A DNA stretch of 64,000 nucleotides, taken from NCBI GenBank assembly GCA_036936605.1, contig JAUPFV010000005.1, positions 80,178,885-80,242,884 of the forward strand. Direction: 5' to 3'. Under the pieces are notes generated by a model, which saw only the letters and a list, made by a program, of their open reading frames with translations, was not told where the DNA came from and made no database searches. The translations under genes were made by a program, and so were the position numbers. This document shows, piece by piece, positions 1-11,047 of the stretch (position 1 is its first letter; each line of letters opens with the position of its first letter). The DNA is from Limnanthes douglasii subsp. nivea (lineage: Eukaryota > Streptophyta > Magnoliopsida > Brassicales > Limnanthaceae).

Positions 1-214
1 TCTTCTTCCCCAAGCAGAGATTTCTGATGCCTTAGGAAGGATAAAAGAATTATCAAGGAAGGAGAGCTCAGAAGGCGGAAGTCATTGGAAGCAAAGATAG
101 TTGAACCTCAAGGTGGTAGCATCGATAAAGTGACTCCCACGTTTGCTGAAAAGGTCGGTACGGTTACAGTTAACAGAGAGCAGCTGAATCGCCCTCAGTT
201 CCAATTTCCTTCAA

Positions 215-1330
215 AGAGCTAGTCTTATGGATACAGGGTCGGAAGTCAATTTGCAAACCCACTTGATGAAGGGTTGTTTGCAAGTCATGCAGAAGGCTTT
301 GGAGGCGGAACTTTTAACATCAGGCATAATTGGAGGTCGTCCCCTTTATCAGACAAAATTTTTTCGGGACATCTCCCGAAGTGTTTTGACATCTTCAAGC
401 TTGAAAAGTATGACGGAAAGAAAGACCCAGATAATCACCTGAACGCTTTCAAGAATTTTATGTTAAGTTTTGACAATGACGACAAGTTGGTCTGTCGAGC
501 GTTCTCATTGACATTTAAAGATTGGGCATCAAAGTGGTATAATCGATTGCCATAAGGGTGCATTAAGAACTTCGTATGTTCTGGATGATGTTCATACATC
601 AGTTTGTCGAAGTAAGAATTTTGCGAGAAAACATGAATATAATCGTTAATTGCCGACAAAAGGTCGGAGAAATTTTGAGGGATTATACTCGACGTTTTAT
701 AGACGCGAAGACAGATCTTGATTATTGTGATGATGGCGTGGCATTAACTGGTTACAGGTTAGGCTTGTTATATGGGCTGATGAAACAAGCTGTGACGAAG
801 AACAAGATTTCACCTTTTCAGCTTTGTTAGCCCAAGTCGAAAAGCAGATCTTGATCGAGGAAATCGAAGAATCGGAATTTTCAGTACAGATCCAACATAC
901 AAACCAAGCTTCGGTTTTTACGTATCAGAAAACTCCGAAAACAAGCACGATCCCTCAGCCACAAACGATGAATACCGTAGCGCCGACAACACATAGGAAA
1001 GGATCATGGATTTAAACTCAGAGGACGCAAAATGGTTATCAAGGAAATAATTACCGACCCATATCAAACAAATGGGTTTGACCTGATTAGTTTGCTGATT
1101 TAACTGAATGTGTTGCACCTATCTTCGATAAGTCACGGAAGAGTGTGCATTTTCGGAAGCCATTTCTGATCGGAACTCCCCGCAAAGGTCGGAACAACCG
1201 TTTCTGTAGGTACCATGATGATGTAGGTCATGATACCAAAGATTGCATCGCGCACAAGAAGGAAGTACAAGCGCAAATTGACATTGGTAAATTGCTAGAG
1301 TATGTGAAGAAACGAGCTCATCAAAGCTGA
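215..1330 (+). pseudogene. Gypsy gag remnant (capsid region plus knuckle-like segment)
   Basis: Around 380-555 the translation has the plant gypsy gag pattern: KYDGKKDPDNHLNAF, then a Cys-Arg-Ala-Phe stretch and DWASKWYNRLP. A stop follows directly at about 553, and the protein resumes in other frames at 576-830 and 824-1015. At 1145-1330 the segment RYHDDVGHDTKDC then EVQAQIDIGKLLEYV matches the Tat nucleic-acid-binding tail, where the family usually has a single Cys/His knuckle before a Lys/Gly-Lys-Leu helix. Gag would form the virus-like particle. The frame breaks make this copy unable to give a whole protein. Confidence 0.8.
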
Positions 1331-1452
1331 GCAGCCAAGCAGATTGTAGTAGTGCCAAAACATGAAATTTCTTTGGTGATTTCCAAGGTCAATAATTCAT
1401 TTGATTTGTCCACCGAGTATCTGGACCCGGATAAGATAGGAATGTAATCAGA

Positions 1453-2031
1453 GTGATTGAGGAAGTAGTACTCCCAGCACGAGAAAATGGAAGCGAATTA
1501 TACAAATTTTTGGAGTCTCTAACTCTCTTCGGGGGCGACTCAATGGCAGGTATTACAAATTCTTCGCGAAAGAGGCATGTAGTTAATCTGGCTACTCAGT
1601 TAGAGGCAAGAACTTCACCTCATTTGTACAAAAATCCGTCTCCCATTCTATGCTTCGATGACGATGACATGAGAGACTTTGCCGGCCCTCGTGAGGATGC
1701 AATCGTGATTGTGGCGGCTATTGCAGTGGAGGAGGTGCGAAGAATTTTGGGTGATACCGGTAGTTCAACGAATATTATTTTCTTGTCAACCTTCTCAGGG
1801 TTTAGGAATAAACCAGTGATCTTAAAATCAGATCGTACAATTATCGGCTTCATAGGAGCATCGACAGAAGTAGTTGGTGAATTTGAAGGTGTGGTTCAGC
1901 TCGGAAGAGGGGCTTTCAAAAAAGAAGTAACAGTATTGTTTATTATCGTTGATGCACCCACGCCACACAGTGCAATTTTTGGCCGCTCTTGGTTGTCAAT
2001 AATGCATGCCGTAACTTCTACGGATTATTAA
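1453..2031 (+). pseudogene. Gypsy aspartic protease segment of pol
   Basis: This is the longest open stretch of the element (192 codons). It shows the Tat-type retropepsin: an acidic CFDDDDMRDFAGPRED lead, then the catalytic loop DTGSST at about residue 102, then the flap region and a C-terminal FGRSWLSIMHAV that fits the usual GRxWL motif. Retropepsin matures Gag-Pol in the particle. The active-site D-T-G is kept. The frame ends with a stop at 2029-2031, whereas an intact pol would run on into reverse transcriptase, so the polyprotein is broken here. Confidence 0.82.
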
Positions 2032-2271
2032 TGCCTGAAGTACGTAATCGGAAACAACGTCGGTGTTGTCACAAGCAGCCAAAAGACCGCGATGGAATGT
2101 TACCGAGCAGATTTGGCAGCAAAATCAGATAGGGAGATGGTCTATGTAAGGGATTAGCAGTTAGCAGGGTTGGCCCATAGATCAGAGCCTGCAGACGATC
2201 CTAGGGAGACCTCAAGTTTATTACTTACGGACGAAAGTTGTGAAAGTTATGAATTTTAAAAAGGAAAGGTC

Positions 2272-3330
2272 TTGAAGATTGGGGTAAACTTGTCCCCTTG
2301 GTTCCGAAAAACGTTGATTGATTTTCTTAAACAAAAGCTATATTTGTTTTCCTCGTGTTCAGATGATGTTACGGGAGTCCCTGAGAGAGTCATCTATCAC
2401 CATTTGTCTATAAATCCAAGTGTTCAACCCATAACACAAAAAACGCCTAGCGTTTTCTCAAGAAACAAGAGAGGCAATCATTTCAGAGGTCAAGAGATTG
2501 ACAAGGGTGGGGAATATACGGGAGTCCCGATATCCACGTTGGACAGCAAATCCATTTCTGGTTAAAAAGAAAAACGGAAAGTGAAGAATGTGTGTACACT
2601 TCACAGACCTCAACGGAGCATGTCCTAAGGATCCATTCCCAATGCCAAGGATTGATCAGTTGGTAGACTCGACATCAGGTCACAAGTTATTATCTTTCAT
2701 GGATGCCTACGTAGGGTATAATAAGATAAAGCTGGATACTAAAGATCAGGAAAGCACTACATTTATTACAAGAATAGGTTTATATTGTTACAAGGTTATG
2801 CCATTTGGTCTAAAAAATGCATGAGCTACCTACCAGAGGCTTGTGAATAAGGTTTTTTTGGAACAAATCGGACCAAATGTAGAGGTTTACATTGATGATA
2901 TGTTGGTCATAAGCATCACCGATGAAAGTTATTTATTGGACTTAGAAGAAACATTCACAAACCTTGGAAAAGTGAACCTTAAATTGAATCCAGAAAAATG
3001 ATCTTTTGGAGTTCGATTTGGAAAAGTTTTAGGGTTCATGATCAGCAAGAAAGGGATAGAGGCAGATCCAACCCACTTAAACGCTTTGAAAAATATGGCA
3101 CCCCCGATGAATGTTAAAGAGCTACATATTTTGACCAGGTGATTAGCAGCGCTGAACAGATTTATTTCACGATTTTCGGACAAGTGCGCACCATTTTTTC
3201 AAGTGCTGAGGAATGCTAATAATTTCAGCTGGACTCCTTAATGTACCGAAGCGTTCCTCAACATCAAGAATTATTTGTCATCCTCAATGTTGCTGATAAA
3301 ACCACTACCCCGTGAAATTTTGTTTCTTTA
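2272..3330 (+). pseudogene. Gypsy reverse transcriptase, multiply interrupted
   Basis: RT motifs appear in order: DLNGACPKDPFPMPRID, then SFMDAYVGYNKIKLD, then YKVMPFGLKNA followed by a TGA stop at 2822-2824. The frame then carries on with the catalytic YIDDMLVIS motif at about 2889-2915. Further stops interrupt the thumb and connection region (for example near 2999 and 3140), which still reads LGFMISKKGIEADPTHL and AALNRFISRFSDKCAPFF. RT copies the element RNA into DNA. The catalytic Asp pair is present but the frame is unusable. Confidence 0.85.
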
Positions 3331-3339
3331 TATAGTTGT

Positions 3340-4200
3340 TTCATAGCATGCGGTGAGTGCGGCGTTAGTTCGAGAAGAGGATAGGATCCCTAAACCTGTC
3401 TATTACATGAGAAAAAGTTTGTTGGACGCAGAAAAGTGGTACTTAAAGCTTGAGAAGTTAGCACTAGCCTTGGTAACAAGCGCTAGAAAAATGCGCCCAT
3501 ATTTGCAAGGTCATTCTTTTGTGGTTCGAACCGCTTTTCCTCCTTAAAAGTGTTTTACAACGACGCGATATTTCTGGCCGTATGTCGAAATGGTCGGTAG
3601 AACTCGGGGACTTAGATATCGATTTTGAATTGAGAACGGCTATTAAAGGGCAAGCGTTAGCAGACTTCTTGGTGGAATTTCATTCCAGCAGACCCGAGGA
3701 AGTAGCAGCTGAACCAGAAGTCAGCACGGATGAGTGATAGTTAGAACAGATGGTGGTTCAAGTATCATTGGATGCGGGGGTGGTGTCCAAATTTCTACAC
3801 CAACAAGGACTGTAATGCATCAAGAAATCCCTTTCGGTTTCAAGGCTTCGAGTAATGAAGCTGAGTATGAAGCAGCATTGGTGGGCCTAAGGTTAGCACA
3901 GATTTGCGGATATAGAATTGTTCGGCTAATCAGCGATTTACAGCTGCTGATTCATCACGCAACGGGATAATCAGAAGCAAGAAAAGAGCAACCGATGCAA
4001 TATTTAGCGGCTTTGAGAATTTTGGCTTCATCGTTTAAAAAGGTTACTTATGAACATGTCCGAAGGGAAAATAATACAGTTGCTAATTCACTGGCAACAA
4101 CGGCGTATGTGAGGAGAATACCCCTGGATTTTGACTCAAGAGTATCCCTCAATTTTGAAGAGAAACGACCGGGAAAGTCGACCAGACGTGGCTTGTCAAA
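3340..4200 (+). pseudogene. Two RNase H regions of the gypsy pol
   Basis: At 3353-3540 the text AALVREEDRIPKPVYYM then LDAEKWYLKLEKLALALV and RPYLQGH fits the usual gypsy RNase H connection. At 3734-4180 a second, archaeal-like RNase H follows: RTDGGSS with the first acidic residue, SNEAEYEAALVGLRLA, then ISDLQLLIHH, and a tail RRENNTVANSLA. Dual RNase H is typical of the Tat lineage. A stop at 3968-3970 splits the second domain. The third acidic motif reads SDLQL where the family normally has SDSQL. Confidence 0.8.
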
Positions 4201-4449
4201 TTTCAATGGTTTCAAATACTGAGTGGAGCAGGAACATTACGAATTTTTTGACCGAGGAGGTGTTTCCTAATGATAAGACTCTGGTATAAAGTGTTCGGTA
4301 CAAGGCGCGAGGCTTTGCCTTGTTGGGAAATGTAAATCTGCAAGCAGACCTTTGTTAAAATGTCTGGGGCGTGAAGAATCGCAAATAGTATTGTCCGAAC
4401 TACACGACGGTGAAGGGCCGGCACAATGCGGCTTCAAGACATTGATCAC

Positions 4450-5401
4450 GAGAGTCCTTTTGTAGGGTTTTTATTGGCCTACGTTATCTACCGATGCTAA
4501 AGAACTGGTCAAACGATGCAATACATGCCTGAGGGTCTACCGTTTGATAGGTGGGGAATAGTCCTCGTAGGACCACTTCTACTAGCAACTAGAGGAAGGC
4601 AGATTATTGTGGTGGAAGTGGATTATTTCTCAAAATTGGTCGAAGCAGAGCCGCTGTTAGGCATAAGAGCTAAGGATGTGGTGAAATTCATATGGTCGAA
4701 CATTTGCTGACGATATGGGATCCCTCAGAAGATAACCATGGATAATGGTCCTCAGTTCGACAGCAACGAAATGAGAGAACTCTGTGACAATCACAATATA
4801 CAACAGTGCTTTTCAGCCCCATTCTATCCTCGAGCGAACGGGCAGGTCGAAGTTACTAACAGAACGATCATCAGCGGATTAAAAAAGGATATTAGAAGAA
4901 AAGGCTGGAAAATAGCCGGATTTCTTACAAGAGGTATTGTGCGCGTATCGAACCACGCCTCGAACAACGACGCAAGAATCACCTTACGATTTGGTATACG
5001 GAATGGATGCGGTAATCCCAACATAAACAATGTTCCCTTCTTTTAGGGTCGGTCATTACAAGGAGAGAGTCAACGATGAAAATCGGGCTCTAGCTTTGGA
5101 TTTGATTGAAGAAAAGTGAGCTAAGGCTCATCTTAGTTCTTTACATTATCAGACCCTAATGAGGAGTAAAGTAGGTATGCATCGAAAGTTCGGAGAAGAG
5201 ACTTCAAAGTTGGGGACAACATTTTGTGAAACGTTTTCCTCCACACAAAGGACAAGCACCTTGGGAAGTTGGCACCAAATTGGGAAGGACCATACCAAGT
5301 GGTAGAAAAAGTAAAATCGGGTACTTATCATTTAAAAGATAAATTTGGTCGACCTTTGCGCCTTCCGTGGAACATCGAGCATCTTAAATTGTATTTGGAA
5401 T
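4450..5401 (+). pseudogene. Gypsy integrase with C-terminal domain, broken
   Basis: The core reads PFDRWGIVLVGPL, then VVEVDYFSKLVEAEPL, a stop near 4708, then RYGIPQKITMDNGPQF and the Glu-bearing PRANGQVEVTNRTI. The first catalytic Asp of the DDE triad, normally in GIDIVGPL, is Val here, while the second Asp (DNGPQF) and the Glu remain. The C-terminal part at 5200-5401 contains KLAPNWEGPYQVVEKV-like text and LPWNIEHLKLYLE before the pol stop at 5401. Integrase would join the cDNA to host DNA; this copy is dead. Confidence 0.83.
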
Positions 5402-5479
5402 GAGTTGTAATTTTTATCGTTCTACTTTTCTTTTGTAAAAGAAATGTTTGTCGGGGGAACACTATTTCCTACCCTGGTG

Positions 5480-5503
5480 GCGCAGGGAGGTTTTAATGAG
5501 GTG
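5480..5503 (+). other. Conserved noncoding block just after pol of the Tat element
   Basis: A 24-nt stretch, rich in G and T and lying in a wider segment that also includes a TTTCCTACCC motif, is found identical in reverse complement at 20906-20929 in the second, otherwise diverged Tat element. A similar G-rich block is commonly seen after pol in plant gypsy elements, but its role is not established. Confidence 0.6.
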
Positions 5504-5566
5504 CCTACCGCAACCGACCCCTTTTAGTAAAATTTTAGAGCCTAAAAACAAGAAACAAAATGTAAA

Positions 5567-5850
5567 ACCCACTAAAAGGGGTTTTTCAACTTTCAAGTTG
5601 ATCAACAAAATGTCGAACCCATAAAATGGGGTTTTCAACTCTCAAGTTGATCAACAAAATGTCGAACCCACTAAAAGGGGTTTTTAAACTTTCAAGTTGA
5701 TCAACAAAATGTCGAACCCACTAAAAGGGGTTTTTCAACTTTCAAGTTGATCAACAAAATGTCGAATCCACTAAAAGGGGTTTTTTTCTAATTTCAAGTT
5801 GATCAACATAATGTTGAACCCACTAGAAGGGTTTTTTCATCCATAAGTTG
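5567..5850 (+). repeat. 50-bp tandem repeat, about 5.5 copies
   Basis: Units start at about 5567, 5617, 5667, 5717, 5767 and 5817, a period close to 50 bp. Each holds the word CACTAAAAGGGG followed by a T-run, then TCAAGTTGATC, which is a short dyad, then an A-rich segment. The array sits between the pol stop and the antisense ORF, where Tat elements usually carry variable tandem repeats. Confidence 0.85.
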
Positions 5851-5894
5851 ATCTACGAATTTAAGATGTAATACAATACATTAAACTTTAGCAT

Positions 5895-6040
5895 CAGAAG
5901 TGTGGCTTAGGGAATAAAAGTCACAAGTGTGGCTTAGGGAATAAAAGTCAACCCACGACAAAAATAACAAGTCCGAATAAAAGCCCACCATAAACAAGTG
6001 TGGCTTAGGGAATAAAAGTCAACCCACGACAAAACAAGTT
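5895..6040 (+). repeat. Short repeated motif around GTGTGGCTTAGGGAATAAAA
   Basis: The 20-base word in the call occurs three times, near 5899, 5930 and 5998. The last two copies are followed by the same CAACCCACGACAAAA text. The spacing is uneven, so this is a small degenerate array, still inside the spacer of the Tat element. Confidence 0.75.
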
Positions 6041-6084
6041 AAAAATGGAGAAAAGAAAAAAAAACATAAAAGTCCGAGCTGCAA

Positions 6085-9031
6085 GTATCAAGCATTTGAG
6101 AATTCATCGGATGGGTTGGAGTCTTCAACTGCATGATCGAAACAGTCGACACCTTTAGGACGGTCTTCTTCAGGGACTTCTAGCCACATTGACCCAAGTG
6201 GCATCCGAGGCCACAAAGCATGGAAGTTCAAGACATAGTCGACCCTCGCGTCGGAAACTTGTTTTTCCATGATCTCTTTTCACTTAACGCAAAAAAGGCG
6301 ATTTTCTTCTATGCTTTAATCGAGAGCCGTTCGAAACCCCTACAATTCCCTGACCATTTTGGTCGACCACCAACAAAGAAATTCGTTATGAACTTTCTGA
6401 GCAGCTAACTCCTCGACAGCTTTGGCGCGATATTTCTTGGCTTGAGAAAGAGTTTTCTCCCATTATTTTTCCTTCGCACCGAAAGCTTTAACTTCAACTT
6501 CGGTAGAAGAGACTTGTTGTTTAACAAGGTCGATCAAATCTTGTGACTCTTTAGCTTTGGAAGACATGCTTCTTTCAAGATCGACGAGCTCCCTCTGAAG
6601 TTTCAGCATCTCTCTCTCTTTTTGGGTTATGGGGGCGAGCAGATTCTGCAGAGAGTTGGCTAATATGTCAGAGTCCTGAAGAAAGAAGGAGTTCAAACTT
6701 TGGGCACGGACATGGAAAAGTGCAGGGTCAAGGGGCATCGAAGTTCATTAACCCTGAGGGATAGGATCGCCCGAAGGACTTAAGGCTCTGATTTTACCCC
6801 CAGAGTAATGACCTTCCCATTTTTCTTTTTTCTCACAACTGTCCACGGGAGCAGGTAGCTTCACACCCTCAAATTGTTCGAACATAGAACGGATGGTGGT
6901 TTGTTCAGTGATAGGGTCGACATGCATCTCAGGTGCAACATCTTTCCCCTTCAACCACAGTGTCTTTCTTTCGTTTTTCGCCGCGACTTTTTTGCCCTCC
7001 TTTAATAGTTGCGGGGGATTTGGCACCACTTGTAGTTGGATCGCTAAGAATGACCATAGCCTCCGGTTCTGAGGGCAGAACTTCAATGGGTTGGTCCACA
7101 TCATTACCTTGTTCGTCTTCAGCATCAGACAACTCCTCCGATGTCACACGTTTGCTTGGAGCTCGATCTCGTTTAGGAAAAAACACCTCGGAATATTGGG
7201 CCTCCAGCCTATTTACAAAGTCAACAACGTCAGGAGGGATCCGTAGTTCTTTAGAAATTAGGGTCCGGGTAGAACAACGCCAGAGGTTGCTGTTGATAAG
7301 GTTAGTGTTCTTAAAGCACTGACGAAACTTCTAACCCCAGCTTCTCCTCGCAAAGGCCCGAAGTTAGGCAAATATTGCTGAAGCTTCTTTAAGATGCTTT
7401 TTCCGTAGCTATTGGATAGTCTCCTTGCAAACTAAAATAAAGTCCATATAAAAACAATACATACCTTCAGGGGTCCATTTAAATGTAAGACGCCTCATAT
7501 TTTATTGGCTGTAGGGTCGACAATTTTCCCAAGCGCCGCTGACAAAGACGAACCTGTACTTCCACGATCTGTCAGCCTCAAATAAGTTATTTATAATCTT
7601 CTTTAGAATCTTCCGAGATATCCCTATATACTGCTCCATGGAGATTTGGATTCCTGATAGTCGTGAAGCCACGATGGTACACATTAAGGTATACCAGGCA
7701 TTAGGGGTCAGTTGGGTCCGACATATCTTGAGAATTTCGAAATATCTAACAATGTCAGGGTCGAGGGTGAAGATTTCGGTGAAAAAGGCTATCTCTCAAC
7801 CTTCGACAGATAAAAGAGTCTCACCAGGTTGGGGAAAGCAGACTTTGACGCACTGAGAAATTCCCCAGATCTTCTTTAAACCCTCTTCTTCCTCGGGAGA
7901 GTAGTACAAGTATTTTCCGTTGAATAAGGAGATGATGTGATCGTTGGTCAGACGAACGTGGTAACCGGTTACGACGTCGACCGTTCCAGGTGGCAGCGGT
8001 TCCCTTTCGACACCATCAATCATTATTACTCCCTGATTGGTTGGAGCATCTGGGTCGGCATCTTCACCCTTAATTTCTACAAATCTGGGTTCTGTAGCAG
8101 GCGTATCGTCGACTTTAGCTGGTGCAGATGTATTAGAGGTTCTTGGACTGGCCGACCTAGCATCTTTGTTTTCGATCTTCGCCGGCGCAGGAACCTTGGA
8201 GGAAGGTTTAGGGGCGATTTTGTCAGCAGCATCATCTTCGACCCTTATAGATATATTTGGCTTGGAGGATTTATGTAAGGGCTTTAGCGCCACTTCGTCT
8301 TTCCCTGAGGTAGTTCCTTTCGATGAAGATTTGTGACGAGGTCGGTTAACATTTTTGCCTCTAACTTCAGCCGACGCTAACTTGGTCGAAGACTTGAGGG
8401 TTGGTTGTACAACCTCTGCATTTCACGCCCCCATGGGTGGGTATTTATCATCAGACATCAAGTCGCGGGGAAAAGAACTAGCGAGGACAACACTTGAGCT
8501 GCTGTGGGTTCAAATATGGCCAGGCTTTGTAGCACTGGTTTTTGACGCAGCAGCCTCTTAGAATTTCTTCTTCCCTTCATCTATTAGAACTACCCACTTG
8601 GCAGTCGTCACAGTGTTGGGGCCGGTTTGACGCTCTAAAATGTCAAGAGTCGGTTGACCGTACTCGTGCGGAGGAGTGGATGAAGTGATAGAGTCGCCCA
8701 TGGTAAAAAATGGGGTGTTTGGTCGGTTGGTAATATTCTGAATTCTTGAGGAGATGGGAAGATGCTCAGCAGCAGATTTCTTGGGAAAAGAGTGAGCAGC
8801 AGAGGGCCTCGACAAAGATTCTTTTCGAGAAATCGAAAAATCTTCGTGAGTTGAAAAGTTCGAAGGGCATGGGTTTCTAGGTTTTGGAAAAATTAATGGT
8901 TCTGAGTACGCTGGTGAAACGACGCCTTTATGGATCAACCGAGCGGCTCGGTATTCTTCTGCTCGTTCTATGATTTGTAAATAGTCGAAGAAGCGAAACA
9001 CAAGTTTCTCAGGGGCGTCGGATTTCTTCAT
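6085..9031 (-). pseudogene. Antisense extra ORF of the Tat element (Transposase_28-like gag-related protein)
   Basis: Reading minus from 9031, the broken frames give an N-terminal low-complexity region with Ser, Pro and acidic residues (9031-8560). A domain follows that ends SPEEEEGLKKIWGISQ and then reads EIFTLDPDIVRYFEILKI and LTPNAWYTLMC around 7800-7680. Next come a basic/acidic linker with PKRDRAPSKRVTSEELSD (7186-6930) and a long coiled coil (6740-6460). The DP..V..F...I...LTPNAW pattern matches the plant proteins often called putative gypsy-type transposon or Transposase_28, known as antisense ORFs of Tat elements. A TGA near 7795 and several shifts break it. Function in retrotransposition is unknown. 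Confidence 0.68.
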
Positions 9032-9854
9032 CGGTTTCTTGTGAGACAGGGGTCATATTATAAACTAAGTAGGAGTTTCTCTCTCTAGAAAGGGCAATTA
9101 GTCAGAGTTTATCTCTCAAGAAAAAACTTAGTGGAAATGAGAGTAAAAGGAGAAACTATTTATAGAAGTAGCAAGCATGGTAAAGATCTGCTCCATGGAG
9201 AAGCACAATCGAAAAGAGCCTCGGGAATATGAAGACTTGTTTAACCAAAATACTGGTTAAAGTACGACCCAATTACCATGAGACACGTTTCCAATCAAGC
9301 GGCTGCAGCAGACCTAGGGGGCTAGGGTTGTTACATGCACGTAGGCGGCTAATGATGAAGAACATGGCGACTAATTGAAGTGGGACATGTGGGCAGGTTG
9401 ATAAACCAGTTAGACGAGGGAGCTTGGTGGGCTTTGAAGGAATAAACTTGATTCCGAGCCCATGAAAAAGACCCAAATAATTTGAAGACACCTTTGGTTA
9501 CAACCAGACCATCACAGCGTAGTAAACGAAAAAGTCGATGCTTGGCGACAAGAGTGTAAAGGGTTGACATTTCACGTCAGTAGTGAAGGGTCGATGGGAT
9601 CACTTCATATGAAAAGGCTCTGTAGATAGACATACGAAGAATACTGAACCTATGCATCTACGCTTGATCAGCACAACGAATAAAAAAATCCAAACTTAAA
9701 GAACATAAGGGTCGACATTTCAGATTAATGAAAAAGCGTCGATGAGATCACTATATATGAAGAAGTTCGGCAAATAGGCTCATGAAGAATCCCGACCCTA
9801 TGTTTCTACGCTCGATTAGTTATTGCTCGGCCCTCCGCAAAACTAGGGGGCTAA
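9032..9854 (+). other. Noncoding region between antisense ORF start and 3' LTR
   Basis: No coding signal was seen. It should hold the promoter of the antisense ORF. A T-rich leader lies at 9060-9200 and an A/G-rich, PPT-like AGACCTAGGGGGCTAGGG at about 9310-9327. Two related segments at about 9555-9665 and 9712-9822 share GGGT(C/T)GACATTTCA, then GTCGATG(G/A)GATCACT and CCTATG...CTACGCT(T/C)GAT, a period near 160 bp. Confidence 0.5.
9555..9822 (+). repeat. Imperfect tandem duplication, period about 160 bp
   Basis: Both copies begin with GGGT(C/T)GACATTTCA and end with a CTATG...TCTACGCT-type tail. They differ by many substitutions, so the duplication is old. It lies just before the polypurine tract of the Tat element. 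Confidence 0.6.
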
Positions 9855-10415
9855 TGATAAGGACATAAAATAGCAAGGATAACAAAGGATCCAATTTGTA
9901 ATACATTAATTTATAGGGACTTAATTGTAAAGTTAGAAATATGTGACATAAGTACCAATATGAGAGGTAACATGTAATTAGAGTAAATATGGCATGTGAC
10001 AGTAGGTCCCACAGCTGCCACTATATAAAGAAAGATCATGTCCCCTAAAAAGGGACCTGTACTTTATTTTGACTACATTCTCTTTCTAGAATCTTGTACT
10101 TATTCGCGTGACACCCTTCTTTCCATACACATTTCCCGATAACCAACCCTAGATATTCTCACACTTATTCTCAAGAATCTTGTACTTATTAGCATGACAC
10201 CCTTCTCTTATTATTATTGTAAGGAATTTAATAATAAAATTACTTCTTACAAGCAATAGACTTGATTTTATCTCTATCATTTTGAACTTGGTCCAAGGAG
10301 TTAGTCTCAAGATGTAATAAAAAAAATCCCTTTCCGATTATTGGACTTATAATACGACTTTCTCTTTATTTAAGAGACTCGAACTATCTTGAAGAGAATC
10401 CACTCTTTCCGGGTC

Positions 10416-10440
<25 letters not shown>
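9843..10440 (+). repeat. Polypurine tract and 3' LTR of the first Tat element
   Basis: The tract CTAGGGGGCTAA at about 9843-9854 is followed by TGATAAGGAC, a fitting LTR start at 9855. A TATA box (CTATATAAAG, from 10021) lies about 170 bp in. Two copies of the motif AGAATCTTGTACTTATT (near 10088 and 10165) sit downstream. The LTR end was not found, so the right limit is a guess. A 5' LTR inside the window is lacking, so the pair cannot be compared. Confidence 0.55.

Positions 10441-10452
<12 letters not shown>
10420..10452. repeat. (AT)n microsatellite
   Basis: About 33 bp of uninterrupted AT dinucleotides. It lies near the presumed end of the Tat LTR. Confidence 0.95.
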
Positions 10453-10454
<2 letters not shown>

Positions 10455-11047
10455 GGAATCAGGCCTTCCTTCAATTTCTGTACTTGCTCCTCTTCCAAGC
10501 TATACTAGTGGGAATGTTTGAATCGACAAAACAAAACTTAAAAATTCTTCGATTTGATGAATATGCCTGATAAAATTAAATACAATTTGATCCTCTACTA
10601 TTATGTTAGTTATCAACTCTAAAAAATAACCAATTCTAAGTCTTTCGAAGAGTGTTATGGCTCTAAAAGAGTTTGGAATTTATTTGTTTAACAAATCCTG
10701 TTTCATTTTGTATTTAAGGGTCCACTAAGATAACCAATCGAAAACTTGATTTTAGGTTCTAAATATGTGCTTAATAGTCATTGATGAGTATAGTAATTTC
10801 CTACAAGAATTTATTATGGATTATAAATACTAAGGAACATTATTCTTTGCTAGCATATCGATCAATATAGTGAAATAAAATTTAACATCAACATGCTTAA
10901 GTCCTTTTTGATTATATAGTATAAGTTTGTCAAGTAGTGCCTTATATTCAGCAACTAAAGGAAATTGTTTACCATAGAGTCTGCCATAAGTTGTACTAAC
11001 ATCTCTATTGTTGTCTCTTATAGGTCTTACCCTACTGGACTCTCCAT
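10453..11047. other. AT-rich stretch with no recognised feature
   Basis: No ORF or repeat that can be supported was seen. Some of it may be the 3' end of the minus-strand LINE that follows, whose RNase H-like region would extend this way. Confidence 0.4.

Larger units (their letters stand above)
1..10440 (+). mobile_element. Ty3/gypsy Tat-lineage LTR retrotransposon, decayed, 5' end outside window
   Basis: Reading along the plus strand one meets gag, aspartic protease, reverse transcriptase, two RNase H regions, integrase, a tandem repeat block, an antisense ORF and a purine-rich tract followed by an LTR start. A second RNase H of the archaeal-like kind before integrase, and an extra antisense ORF between pol and the 3' LTR, are known traits of the plant Tat lineage. 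Every domain holds in-frame stops or shifts, so the copy is non-autonomous. No 5' LTR is visible; it should lie left of position 1. The right border is uncertain because the LTR end was not found. Confidence 0.85.

Noticed and set aside
5567..5850. Regular 50-bp repeats as a CRISPR-like array
   Set aside because: The repeats run head to tail without unique spacers, in a plant retrotransposon.
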